DNA of 64,000 bases from Bittarella massiliensis (ex Durand et al. 2017) (GTDB lineage Bacteria; Bacillota; Clostridia; Oscillospirales; Ruminococcaceae), in the NCBI RefSeq assembly GCF_001486165.1, contig NZ_LN908975.1, positions 496,001-560,000 on the forward strand, in the 5' to 3' direction. Position 1 is the stretch's first letter, and each line of letters starts with the position of its first letter. The position numbers were made by a program, and so were the translations under genes. Below are positions 9,308 through 17,051 of this stretch, in pieces. The notes below the pieces were generated by a model that saw only the letters and a program-made list of their open reading frames with translations, was not told where the DNA came from and did not search any database.

Positions 9308-9343
9308 AAAAGGGCCGCTGCCGAAAGGCAGCGGCCCTTTTAT
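9308..9343 (+). terminator. Terminator of gapA
   Basis: AAAGGGCCGCTGCC-GAAA-GGCAGCGGCCCTTTT; stem of 14 bp with a GNRA-type loop, 17 bp after the gapA stop. Confidence 0.95.
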
Positions 9344-10113
9344 TGTGCGAAAAATGGGCGGCAATATGCGGGAAAGGGGCAAAGCGGCCTGCGGGGGGCC
9401 GCGCGGTCTGCGGGGAGGAGGGATGTGCCCTTCCAACGCTCCGGCCGGGCGAGAAAAGTGCTGCCCCCTCTGGACGGGGGGGCAGCGTTTTTCAAGGTGG
9501 AGCGGCCTGTTCCGACGGCACGGTTTTCTGCGCCCTCCGCGAGCGGGAAAATCGCAGAGGATGGCCTTTTTGCGGGCGGTTTGAAGCTGGCCATGCTCTC
9601 CCCTTTGAGATGGTGCCCTTCACCGCCGAAGAGAGGTGGAAAAAACGCTGTCGCTGTGGCCGGTGTGCGTCAGGGTGAGAGCCTCCTGCCGCTCTGGCCC
9701 AACAGGTGGCGGGCGGGACGGCTATTCTTCGCAGTTTGCTTTGAAGGAGACCTGTCCTTCCCGTCTGGCCTTTTTACCGCACGGCGGCGGTTGGAGCGAC
9801 CCCGCACAGGGGGGCCTGCTTCCAACCGGACAGCCGGGCCCTGCTGGAAGCCAGAACTTGAGGGTTCAGATCGCCGGACAAGCAGCCGGAACGGCGGCTG
9901 CGATCCCTCGCTCCGTGCGGCTGCCGGGAACGGCCGCGTCCTCCTGTTCCGGCCCAAATGGCCTTTTCTCTTTAGGGGCCAGCCCCTGGCGTCTCCCGAC
10001 AGTGACATCCCAAAGGCCGACCCCTATTTCGCGGTGGACACCTCTCCTGTCACGGCCCGACGCCTCCCTCCAGCCCGGCAGCGAAGGGCTGGGGCGCCGT
10101 TCCCACAGCGACT
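9344..10113 (+). other. 770-bp stretch without a supportable gene
   Basis: All frames are open for long distances because of the high GC content, but none has a convincing ribosome site or a protein I recognise. The only clear element is a hairpin followed by GTTTTT at about 9461-9492 (GCTGCCCCC/GGGGGGCAGC), which looks like a second plus-strand terminator. It may be decayed coding DNA. Confidence 0.4.
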
Positions 10114-11460
10114 TTAGGGCCGGATGCCGCCCTCTTGGGGAACCGGGCCTCCATACCGCCAGACGGCGGCGGCCAGGACGGCGGTCACCACAGCGGCCCC
10201 TGGCCAGAAGAGGGGGTTGTGGGTGCCGCCCGCCAGGATCAAGAGCCCACCCAGGGTGGCCAGCAGGGGGATGAGCACCCCGCTGACCCAACCGCCTGCC
10301 TTCCCCCGGAAAAACAGCCGGATGAGGAGGAAGTAGACCGCCATGTAAAACAGGTAGCTAAAGGCCACCGTGCACTCGGACAGGTCGGCGTTGGGGAGCC
10401 AGCCGCCGCGCTGGCTCCAGTAGTGCAGCCCCAGCCAGAGCGCCGAGGTGGCAAAGGAGAGGATGGCCGAGGGGACAGGGATGTCCAGCCGGGCGTTGAC
10501 CCGTTCGAGGGTGGCGGCCCCGGGCACCATCCCCCGCAGGGCCAGGGCGTGGGGCATGCGGATGCTCCCCATCACCAGGCCGTTGACCGTCCCCATCACC
10601 GAGATGAGGACAAAGACCAGCACCGCCTTGGCCCCCCAGGGCCCCAGCAGGTTGCCTGCCATCACGTCGATGTGGGCGTCCCCCAGGGCCATCACCCGCT
10701 CCGGGCCCAGGTAGCAGGAGACCCCCACAAAGTAGAGCAGGTAGATCGCCAGCACCAAAAGGGGGGCGGCGATGAGGGCGATGCGGAGGTTCCGCTTGGC
10801 GTCGCGCACCTCGTGGGCGATGGAGGTGGCCACGATCCACCCGTCAAAGGAGAAGGCGATGGGGGCCAGGGCCGCCGTCCACCCCAGGGCGGCAAAGGCG
10901 CTGCCGGTCTGTGGGGGGACGATGGAGGTGGGGTCGCCGAAGAGCATCCCCACGGCGGCGAAGAGGAGGAGGGGGATCAGCTTGACCACCGAGGAGAGGC
11001 GCTGAAAGGCACCCCCGAATTTGGGGGAGAGGGTGTTGTAGAGGTAGCAGAGAAGCAGGAAGCCACCCCCCACCAACACCTGTGTGCCCAGGGACCAACT
11101 CTGCCCAAAGAGGAGGGCCAGATAGACCCCCACCACCGAGGAGACCACCGAGATGAGAGAGGGGTAGTAGAAAAAGGTCTGGAACCAGCCGGCCGCACAG
11201 GCCAGCCGGCGGTTGCCGAACTCCTGGGCGTAGGCCACCAGCCCGCCGGGGGAGTCGGTGAGGGAGGCCAGCTGGGCAAAGGCCAGCCCGCCGAAGACGA
11301 TGGCGATGGCCGCCACCGCAAAGGCCAGGGCCCCCAGGGCGATGTTGCCCCCGGTGAGGGTGAGGATGTCGTCGGCCTTGAAGAAGATCCCCGAGCCGAT
11401 GACGATCCCCACGATCATGGTAAAGGCGGTGAACAGGCCGTATTTTGGTTTGAGTTCCAC
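10114..11460 (-). CDS. APC-superfamily amino acid permease
   Basis: Integral membrane transporter of the amino acid-polyamine-organocation superfamily, about twelve membrane segments over 448 residues. The first helix carries the family motif GIVIGSGIFFK, which binds the substrate backbone; a conserved FSFDGW (about residue 210) follows further on. Its organisation resembles the LAT/SteT-like exchangers. I chose the GTG at 11460 because it sits 7 bp after AAGGAGG; the open frame continues 61 residues upstream without a ribosome site. Substrate cannot be assigned. The gene stands alone, with a palindrome (11627-11643) 167 bp upstream. Confidence 0.88.
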   Translation of the reverse strand: MELKPKYGLFTAFTMIVGIVIGSGIFFKADDILTLTGGNIALGALAFAVAAIAIVFGGLAFAQLASLTDSPGGLVAYAQEFGNRRLACAAGWFQTFFYYPSLISVVSSVVGVYLALLFGQSWSLGTQVLVGGGFLLLCYLYNTLSPKFGGAFQRLSSVVKLIPLLLFAAVGMLFGDPTSIVPPQTGSAFAALGWTAALAPIAFSFDGWIVATSIAHEVRDAKRNLRIALIAAPLLVLAIYLLYFVGVSCYLGPERVMALGDAHIDVMAGNLLGPWGAKAVLVFVLISVMGTVNGLVMGSIRMPHALALRGMVPGAATLERVNARLDIPVPSAILSFATSALWLGLHYWSQRGGWLPNADLSECTVAFSYLFYMAVYFLLIRLFFRGKAGGWVSGVLIPLLATLGGLLILAGGTHNPLFWPGAAVVTAVLAAAVWRYGGPVPQEGGIRP

Positions 11461-11626
11461 GCGGTTGCCTCCTTTTCCCCTTTCGCGCGCGGCGGAAAGA
11501 GGGCTTTGTGTTGAGTATGGTCGATTGCACTGCCCTTTAGCCGCCCGCCGCTGCCCGGCGGACAGAAAAAAGGCGGGCCGCCCGGAAAGGGCAGTCCGCA
11601 GTCGAGTTGGAAAAGGGAGAAAAAGT

Positions 11627-11643
11627 TTGAAAAGCGTTTTCAA
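11627..11643. promoter_or_regulatory. Palindrome TTGAAAA-GCG-TTTTCAA
   Basis: Perfect 7-3-7 inverted repeat between the permease and an XRE regulator gene, followed 18 bp further on by AGTATACT. The shape suits a helix-turn-helix regulator operator; the regulator is not known. Confidence 0.45.
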
Positions 11644-11706
11644 TTGCGGGTAAAAATGGTAGTATACTAATGGACAGGGGGCGACGGCCCGACCCCGGGG
11701 TGCCGC

Positions 11707-12417
11707 CTACTTTTTGCCCCTGCCACCGCCGTTTTTGCCCAGCTCCGCCTCCACATTGCTGATGAGGTTTTGCAGGGAGGAGTAGTAGAGCGGGTAGTTC
11801 TCGGTCATGGACTGGGTGGTCAGGGCAAAGGCGTCCCGGTTTTCGATGGGGGTGAGTCCCTCCAGGTCCTGCCCTGCCGACAGGCAGTCGATGTTGGCCT
11901 CGTTCTGGCTCATGGCGCTGCCGCAGAGGTGGGACACCCGCACCTTGGAGATGCTGAACATGGTGTCCTGGTTTTTGGGGTTGATGCCGCAGAGTTTGCG
12001 AAAGGACTTGTAGACGGCGGTCATCAGGTAGCTCGACACCTCCCGCGTCAGCGAATCGTTGCGCCCCTTGGAGAGCATATCGAAGACGATGTGCAGGGAG
12101 TTGGTGATGAGCTTTTTATTGAGCACCGGCATGATGCTGCCGGCAAAGGCGTTCTGGCGGCCGCCGTCCCCATCGGGCAGGTCGTCCACCGAGAGGGTGA
12201 GCCCGGCGCGGTCGGGCGAACGGCCCAACAGGTAGTCGCAGGAGACGCCGTAGTAATCGGCCACCTTCACCACGAACTCCAGCCCGCACTCCCGTATGCC
12301 CTTTTCGTAGTGGGAGAGGAGGGCCTGGGAGATCCCCAGGCTGGCAGCCACCTGCTTTTGGCTGACCCCCTTCTCCTTCCTCAAAAGAGTCAGGATCCTA
12401 TGAAAATCGGCATTCAT
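11707..12417 (-). CDS. XRE-family transcriptional regulator
   Basis: A 236-residue protein with an N-terminal XRE/Cro helix-turn-helix at residues 5-62 (KGVSQKQVAASLGISQALLS, then SHYEKGIRECG and DYLLGRSP) and a C-terminal region of unknown fold, probably for dimerisation or ligand sensing. The ATG at 12417 is 8 bp after GGGGAG. The gene has a consensus promoter and a palindrome over its transcription start, suggesting autoregulation. It lies between the APC permease and the phosphatase operon and could control either; that is inference. Confidence 0.88.
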   Translation of the reverse strand: MNADFHRILTLLRKEKGVSQKQVAASLGISQALLSHYEKGIRECGLEFVVKVADYYGVSCDYLLGRSPDRAGLTLSVDDLPDGDGGRQNAFAGSIMPVLNKKLITNSLHIVFDMLSKGRNDSLTREVSSYLMTAVYKSFRKLCGINPKNQDTMFSISKVRVSHLCGSAMSQNEANIDCLSAGQDLEGLTPIENRDAFALTTQSMTENYPLYYSSLQNLISNVEAELGKNGGGRGKK

Positions 12418-12436
12418 CGTCAAAACTCCCCGCATT

Positions 12437-12451
12437 TTTACATAGTGTAAA
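12437..12451 (-). promoter_or_regulatory. Inverted repeat TTTACA-TAG-TGTAAA at the XRE promoter
   Basis: Perfect 6-3-6 palindrome that abuts the -10 hexamer of the XRE gene promoter and covers the likely transcription start. A natural site for repression by the XRE protein itself. Confidence 0.55.
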
Positions 12452-12479
12452 TTATAAAGCAAGCAAAACCTTTTGTAAA
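12451..12479 (-). promoter_or_regulatory. Promoter of the XRE regulator gene
   Basis: Minus strand TTTACA (12479-12474), 17 bp spacer, TATAAT (12456-12451). Confidence 0.85.
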
Positions 12480-12550
12480 GGCAAATTTGAGTGATTTGGG
12501 CGGAGGGATTTTTCTTTCTCCGCATTGCAATAATAAGGAATGGTGTTTTT

Positions 12551-13201
12551 ATGAAAACTTACAAGGTCCACCTCATCCGCCACGGCCTCACCCAGGGCAA
12601 TTTGGACGGCCGGTATGTGGGGGCGCGCACCGACCTGCCCCTCTGCCCCGAGGGGGTGGCCCGCCTGCGCCGATTGCAGGAGGATTACGACTACCCGGCA
12701 GCGGACAAGCTCTATGTGGCGCCCCACCTGCGCTGCCGGCAGACCGCCCACCTGCTCTACCCCGGGGTGGCCGAGCAGGAGGTCATGGAGGAGCTGGGGG
12801 AACTGGACTTCGGCCGCTTTGAGGGCAAGACCCTGGAAGAGCTCAAGGGCGACCCCGACTTTGAGAAGTTTGCTGCCGGGTCGCCGGACGCCTTGATCCC
12901 CGACGGGGAGGAGATCGAGGAGTTTGCCGCCCGCTGCACCCTGGGCATCCGCACCGTCATCGAGGACATGATGAAGGGCGGCGTGGAGTCGGCGGCAGTG
13001 GTGGTGCCCGGCGGGGTGATCATGGGGCTGTTGGCCGCCTTTGGCTACCCCCGCAAGCGCCAGTTGGAGTGGCACTGCGACGACGGCTGCGGCTACACCC
13101 TGCTGGTGACCCCCCAGTTGTGGCAGGCCGCCCAGGCCTTTGAGGTCATCGGCATCATGCCCCATGGGGCGCAGACGCCGACCCCCCTCAGCGGGCGGTA
13201 A
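12551..13201 (+). CDS. Histidine phosphatase family protein (phosphoglycerate mutase-like, possibly alpha-ribazole phosphatase)
   Basis: A 216-residue member of the branch-1 histidine phosphatases. The catalytic His lies in HLIRHGLTQGN, with the supporting Arg in PHLRCRQT, Glu in ELGELDFGRFEG and a second catalytic position near VVVPGGV, where the usual SHG-type His is replaced by Pro-Gly-Gly. The start ATG at 12551 follows AAGGA at 11 bp. It is followed 50 bp later by a corrinoid adenosyltransferase gene, so dephosphorylation of alpha-ribazole phosphate (CobC) is a reasonable guess from context. The missing second His makes activity uncertain. Confidence 0.82.
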   Translation: MKTYKVHLIRHGLTQGNLDGRYVGARTDLPLCPEGVARLRRLQEDYDYPAADKLYVAPHLRCRQTAHLLYPGVAEQEVMEELGELDFGRFEGKTLEELKGDPDFEKFAAGSPDALIPDGEEIEEFAARCTLGIRTVIEDMMKGGVESAAVVVPGGVIMGLLAAFGYPRKRQLEWHCDDGCGYTLLVTPQLWQAAQAFEVIGIMPHGAQTPTPLSGR

Positions 13202-13251
13202 AAAGAGAGATTCGGCGGGGCCTGTGGCCCCATGGAGAGAAAGGCGGTCGC

Positions 13252-13797
13252 GTGATGGCGGAAGAGAGAAGAGAGCAGTTGGGCCTGGTGCATATCTACA
13301 CGGGGAACGGCAAGGGGAAGACCACCGCCTCGGTGGGGCTGTGTGTCCGGGCGCTGGGCGCGGGGGAGCGAGTCTACTTCACCCAGTTTTTAAAGGGCGG
13401 CGACTCGGCCGAGCTGGAGAGCCTGCGCCGCCTGGGGGCCCAGGTGTGTTCGCCCCGCACCAGCGGCAAGTTCTACTTTGCCATGGACGAGGGGGAGAAG
13501 GCGGCCTGCCGGGCCCAGCAGCAGGAGCTGCTGGCCGCGGCGGCCGCGGCGGCCGCCGGCGGGACCTACCGGCTGGTGGTCTGCGACGAGATCATGGCCG
13601 CCCTCTCCCTGGGCCTGGTGGAGGAGGGGCAGGTGCTCGCCCTCCTCGCGGGCCGGGATCCGGGGACCGAGGTGGTGCTCACCGGGCGGGACGCCCCGCC
13701 CGCCCTGGTAGAACAGAGCGATTACTGCACCGAGATGTGCTGCCGCAAGCACCCCTTTGAGAGGGGCGTCCCCGCCCGCAAGGGGATCGAGTTTTGA
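13252..13797 (+). CDS. ATP:corrinoid adenosyltransferase (CobA/BtuR type)
   Basis: Transfers the 5'-deoxyadenosyl group of ATP to cob(I)alamin, making adenosylcobalamin. The 181 residues carry the family P-loop GNGKGKTT near residue 18, followed by ASVGLCVRALG, QFLKGG and the Walker-B-like LVVCDEIMAAL. Length matches BtuR/CobA (170-200). A GTG (13252) and an ATG (13255) stand side by side after AAAGG; I give the longer. An alanine run (LLAAAAAAAAGG) comes from a GC-rich triplet repeat. It is the middle gene of a probable three-gene operon. Confidence 0.9.
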   Translation: MMAEERREQLGLVHIYTGNGKGKTTASVGLCVRALGAGERVYFTQFLKGGDSAELESLRRLGAQVCSPRTSGKFYFAMDEGEKAACRAQQQELLAAAAAAAAGGTYRLVVCDEIMAALSLGLVEEGQVLALLAGRDPGTEVVLTGRDAPPALVEQSDYCTEMCCRKHPFERGVPARKGIEF

Positions 13798-13826
13798 CGC
13801 TGATGGGAAGGGAGGGAGCAAGCGAG

Positions 13827-14687
13827 TTGAGACAGAGCATCAAGCGGGACTCGAAAAAGATCCTCCGCCACCAAATCGGCAAGGCCATGGCCGTCCTCTT
13901 CATGGTGGTGTCGGTGCTGATGTTTTTCACCCTGGTGGAGCGCATCTGCGCGCAGACCCTCAACATCTGGGGCCTCTCCGACCTCTTTGCCCTGGAGGAG
14001 GTCCCCTTTGACGCCCCGGTGGTGATCCTCAGCGCTTCGGTCATCCTCGCCATCTGGCTGCTGCGGGGGCTGGTCTTGGCCCCCCTCTACCTGGGGCAAC
14101 ACCGCTGGTACTGGAATGTGGCCCTGGACCCCGACGCCCCGGTGTGGGATGTCTTTCACTACTTCGGCAGTCTGCGGCGGATGGGGCGGAGCATCTGGTA
14201 CGCCCTCAACCTGATTGCCCGCAGCGCCTTTTACAGCGTCTGCATGCTGGCCCCCTCGGCGGGGCTGCTGTGGGCCGGGTACTACTTTTACATCTCCACC
14301 GACAGCACCCTCTTCACCGCCCTGGGGGCGGTGGTCATCATCCTCTCCCTGCTGTTGATGGCCCTGACGGTGCCGCTGCTGGTCTACTTTCTGACCCGGT
14401 ACTTTCTGGCCAAGTACATCGTCATCTCCCGCTCCGACATCCCGGTGCGAAAGGCCTTTCACATCTCGGTCAAGGAGATGGCCAGCCGCCGGGGGGAGCT
14501 GTTCTTCCTCTACCTCTCCTTTCTGCCCTGGGCCCTCCTCTCCCTGCTGGTGATCCCCATCCTCTACTTCTTCCCCCACCTCTCCACCAGCACCGCCCTC
14601 TACGCCCACTGCTGGCTGCGGGAGCTGGACTTCACCGCCTACGGCTGCCCGGCGCAGCGGGCGGCGCAGGGGGAGGGCGGTGCCTAA
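13827..14687 (+). CDS. Polytopic membrane protein (possibly DUF975-like)
   Basis: A 286-residue protein with six or so membrane segments and an N-terminal amphipathic stretch LRQSIKRDSKKILRH. The layout of membrane helices resembles DUF975 proteins, but I cannot confirm this. The start is uncertain: TTG at 13827 follows GGGAGGGAG, whereas the in-frame ATG at 13803 has no ribosome site. It follows the corrinoid adenosyltransferase by about 30 bp and precedes a strong terminator, so it ends the operon. It has no visible active-site motif. Confidence 0.72.
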   Translation: MRQSIKRDSKKILRHQIGKAMAVLFMVVSVLMFFTLVERICAQTLNIWGLSDLFALEEVPFDAPVVILSASVILAIWLLRGLVLAPLYLGQHRWYWNVALDPDAPVWDVFHYFGSLRRMGRSIWYALNLIARSAFYSVCMLAPSAGLLWAGYYFYISTDSTLFTALGAVVIILSLLLMALTVPLLVYFLTRYFLAKYIVISRSDIPVRKAFHISVKEMASRRGELFFLYLSFLPWALLSLLVIPILYFFPHLSTSTALYAHCWLRELDFTAYGCPAQRAAQGEGGA

Positions 14688-14721
14688 AACAGCGCCGTCT
14701 GCCCCAACAGAGCAAAAGAAA

Positions 14722-14760
14722 GAGCCGCACCGGCGACGATCCGGTGCGGCTCTTTTTTTG
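14722..14760 (+). terminator. Terminator of the phosphatase/adenosyltransferase operon
   Basis: AGCCGCACCGG-CGACGAT-CCGGTGCGGCT followed by CTTTTTTTG. Confidence 0.95.
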
Positions 14761-14796
14761 TCGGGCCGCCCCGTGGGCAGCCGGCTTTTTAGGGCG

Positions 14797-14826
14797 CAAA
14801 AAAGGCGGCGCCGAGGCGCCGCCTTC
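14797..14826 (-). terminator. Terminator of the abrB-type gene
   Basis: Stem AAGGCGGCGCC/GGCGCCGCCTT with GAG loop; on the minus strand it is followed by TTTTTTGCG. It lies 75 bp past the stop codon. Confidence 0.8.
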
Positions 14827-14899
14827 TTGCCGCGTGAGGAAAACGCGAAGTGCAAAACTTGTATGAAAAACAAAGAGGGCAAGCGAGGGGAGAAGAAGT

Positions 14900-15139
14900 C
14901 TATTTTTTCAACTTCTCAATGCAATCGCTGCAGACCAGGCGGTCCATGTAGTTGACCAGGTCCTTGTCCGAGCCACAGAAGACGCAGCTGTCTTTGACCT
15001 TGCGCAGGCTGATGACATCGTCCTCCACAAAAATTTCAATGTTGGTCCCCTTGGTCATGTCCAGGCTGCGGCGCAGCTCAATGGGGATCACGATGCGGCC
15101 GAGTTCATCCATCTCACGAATAATGCCAGTAGATTTCAT
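14900..15139 (-). CDS. abrB: AbrB-family transition-state regulator with C-terminal Cys-pair module
   Basis: A 79-residue DNA-binding protein whose first 50 residues match the swapped-hairpin AbrB fold (MKSTGIIREMDELGRIVIP and ELRRSLDM). AbrB proteins repress post-exponential and sporulation genes during growth. Instead of the usual multimerisation tail, residues 52-79 hold two CxxC pairs (CVFC and CSDC) spaced like a small zinc ribbon, a form seen in clostridial AbrB homologues. The ATG follows AAGGAGAG. A perfect consensus promoter drives it, so it should be strongly expressed in vegetative cells. Confidence 0.92.
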   Translation of the reverse strand: MKSTGIIREMDELGRIVIPIELRRSLDMTKGTNIEIFVEDDVISLRKVKDSCVFCGSDKDLVNYMDRLVCSDCIEKLKK

Positions 15140-15196
15140 TGCTATTTCTCTCCTTCTTGTCGATATAAAACTGCAAAAAATGTGGGAACTGAGATT

Positions 15197-15225
15197 ATTA
15201 TAGTCAAAGGGCGTCGATTTGTCAA
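15197..15225 (-). promoter_or_regulatory. Consensus promoter of the abrB-type gene
   Basis: Minus strand TTGACA (15225-15220), 17 bp, TATAAT (15202-15197): full consensus. Confidence 0.92.
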
Positions 15226-15309
15226 TTTTTTCAAGTAAATAAATGGGAGAAAGGAATACAATTTACACTCTTGACATATTTATCCTCGAGAGAGGGGCGG
15301 ATTTTCGTG

Positions 15310-15939
15310 ATGACGTATATATGGGTGGGGATGCTCGTTCTGTCGGTGATCTGCGGGGCCCTCACCGGGCGGATGGAGGGGGTTTCGGCCGCCGCCATGG
15401 GGGAGTGCATCAAGGCGGTGGAGCTGTCCATCACCCTGCTGGGCTCCCTCTGTCTCTGGGGCGGGGTGATGAACATCGCCGAGAAATCGGGGCTGACCGA
15501 AAAGATCTCCGGCTGGTTTTACCCCCTGGTGGGCAGGCTTTTCAGTGGGGTGCGGCGGGATTCCCCCGCCTTTGCCGCCATCTCCATGAACCTGATGGCC
15601 AACCTCCTGGGGCTGGGGAACGCCGCCACCCCCCTGGGCCTTACCGCCATGCGGGAGCTGGACCGGCAAAACGGCGAGAGGGAGAGCGCCTCTGACGACA
15701 TGATCACCTTTGTGGTGCTCAACACCGCCTCGCTGCAGCTCATCCCCACCACCGCGGCCACCCTGCGGCTCAAGGCGGGCAGCCAAAACCCCATGGAGAT
15801 CATCACCTGCGTCTGGCTCTGCTCCGTCCTCGCCCTGGCGGCGGGGCTGCTGGTCAACCGCGCCCTGCGGGGCGCCACCCGCCCCCGGGGGACCAAGTCG
15901 GCCGCCCGCCGGATCGCCAAGGGGGGGAGCCGGCCGTGA
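15310..15939 (+). CDS. spmA: Spore maturation protein A
   Basis: Membrane protein needed for normal spore core dehydration. The 209 residues form several membrane helices with the nucleoside-recognition (GATE) domain; motifs such as NLMANLLGLGNAATPLGL and FVVLNTASLQLIPTT are typical of SpmA. An ATG at 15310 and a GTG at 15307 both follow GAGGGGCGG; the frame also opens further upstream at a TTG (15271), which has no ribosome site. Its stop overlaps the start of spmB by 4 bp, so the pair is translationally coupled. Confidence 0.93.
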   Translation: MTYIWVGMLVLSVICGALTGRMEGVSAAAMGECIKAVELSITLLGSLCLWGGVMNIAEKSGLTEKISGWFYPLVGRLFSGVRRDSPAFAAISMNLMANLLGLGNAATPLGLTAMRELDRQNGERESASDDMITFVVLNTASLQLIPTTAATLRLKAGSQNPMEIITCVWLCSVLALAAGLLVNRALRGATRPRGTKSAARRIAKGGSRP

Positions 15940-16457
15940 CCGCCTATGTGGTGCCCCTGCTCCTCTGCGCCTTTGCCCTCTACGGCATCTCGCAGAAGGT
16001 GCCGGTTTTTGACGCCTTTATGGAGGGGGCGGGGGAGAACGCCAAGGTGATCCTGCGGGTGCTCCCCTCCCTGGTGGGGCTGATGACCGCCGTGGGGATG
16101 TTCAAGGCCTCCGGGGCGCTGGACCTGCTGCAGGCGGGGCTGGCGCCGGTGGCGTCGCTGCTGCAGATCCCGCGGGAGATCATCCCCCTGGCCCTCCTGC
16201 GCCCCATCTCGGGCAGCGGGGCAATGGTCATCTTCCAGGACGTGCTCCAGTCCTTTGGGCCGGACAGCTACATCGGCCGGGTGGCCAGTGTGCTCATGGG
16301 CTCCACCGAGACCACCTTTTACACCCTGGCGGTCTACTACGGGGTGACCCATGTGAAAAAGACCCGGCACACCCTGCCCTCGGCCCTCTCGGCCGACCTG
16401 GCGGGCTTTGTCTGCAGCGCCCTGCTGGTGCGCCTCTTTTTCGGCGCGGCGGGCTAA
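15936..16457 (+). CDS. spmB: Spore maturation protein B
   Basis: Partner of SpmA, 173 residues, the second half of the split nucleoside-recognition-domain pair. Typical SpmB motifs include LLRPISGSGAM and VLMGSTETTFYTLAVYYG. It begins with a GTG that overlaps the spmA stop (GTGA) and is followed by a terminator. In Bacillus the pair is transcribed in sporulating cells together with dacB; no dacB is present here. Confidence 0.95.
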   Translation: MTAYVVPLLLCAFALYGISQKVPVFDAFMEGAGENAKVILRVLPSLVGLMTAVGMFKASGALDLLQAGLAPVASLLQIPREIIPLALLRPISGSGAMVIFQDVLQSFGPDSYIGRVASVLMGSTETTFYTLAVYYGVTHVKKTRHTLPSALSADLAGFVCSALLVRLFFGAAG

Positions 16458-16468
16458 GGGCGAAAAAG

Positions 16469-16512
16469 GAGGGGCGCAGGCCCGCCGCGCGCGGTGTCTG
16501 CGCCCCTTTTTG
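16469..16512 (+). terminator. Terminator of spmAB
   Basis: GGGGCGCAG (16471-16479) pairs with CTGCGCCCC (16498-16506), then TTTTT. A second, weaker hairpin with TCTTTT follows at about 16515-16555. Confidence 0.85.
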
Positions 16513-16590
16513 GGCCGCCTTCCCCTTTCGGATCAGGGGGAGGCGGTCTTTTGGCCGTTCGGGTCCCTTCCCCGCGGGCAGGGAGGGCGC

Positions 16591-16848
16591 TCAACCGGTC
16601 CGCCCCTCTGTCAGCTCCTCCATCGAGACCTGCAACAGCTGGGCAATCTGTGCCAACTCCACGTCGGTCACAAAACGGCTCCCGTTTTCGATGCGCTGGA
16701 TGGCGTTCTTGTCCAGATCCAGGCCGAGCACCTGTAGCCGCTCGGCCAACAGCCGCTGGGACACCCGGGGCCGCATCTGTTTGCGCAGCCGGGCGATCTG
16801 CTTGCCGCAAAGGTTGTTGCGGCCGTCTGGAGCTTTGTTCTTGTACAT
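16591..16848 (-). CDS. Small XRE-family regulator
   Basis: An 85-residue, single-domain helix-turn-helix protein: QIARLRKQMRPRVSQRLLAE, LDLDKNAIQRIENGSRFVTD and LAQIAQLLQVSMEEL cover the five-helix XRE fold. The ATG at 16848 follows GAAGGTGAT. The -10 TATAAT at 16907-16902 and a perfect palindrome over the -35 region suggest it represses itself. Targets are unknown; neighbours are spmAB (convergent) and trpS (upstream, same strand, separated by a terminator). Confidence 0.88.
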   Translation of the reverse strand: MYKNKAPDGRNNLCGKQIARLRKQMRPRVSQRLLAERLQVLGLDLDKNAIQRIENGSRFVTDVELAQIAQLLQVSMEELTEGRTG

Positions 16849-16901
16849 GGTCGTATCACCTTCTCGCTCGCCTTACACAGGCGTTTTTTCAAGCCAGTTT
16901 T

Positions 16902-16946
16902 ATTATAGGTTTGCCCGGGAGAGAGGGTGACATTCGCCTAATGTCA
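16902..16946 (-). promoter_or_regulatory. Promoter and palindromic operator of the small XRE gene
   Basis: Minus-strand -10 TATAAT at 16907-16902; the -35 region (TCACCC) is weak and overlaps a perfect inverted repeat, TGACATT-CGCCT-AATGTCA (16928-16946). A bound regulator there would block or replace -35 contacts. Confidence 0.6.
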
Positions 16947-16973
16947 GGGTCGCGCGGCTGTGGGAAGAGGGAA

Positions 16974-17020
16974 TAAAAAAAGAGAGGGCGGGGGAAGCCA
17001 CTGCTTCTCCCACCCTCTCG
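16974..17020 (-). terminator. Terminator of the aminotransferase-trpS operon
   Basis: On the minus strand GAGAGGGTGGGAGAAGC pairs with GGCTTCCCCCGCCCTCTC, then TTTTTTT. Confidence 0.9.
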
Positions 17021-17051
17021 GGCGCATGGAATGCGCGGTTGCACAGGTGTT

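Noticed and set aside
15271-15276. TTGACA as a -35 (or TTG start) for spmA
   Set aside because: No -10 hexamer stands 16-18 bp downstream, and the TTG has no ribosome site. The ATG/GTG at 15307-15310 with GAGGGGCGG is better.
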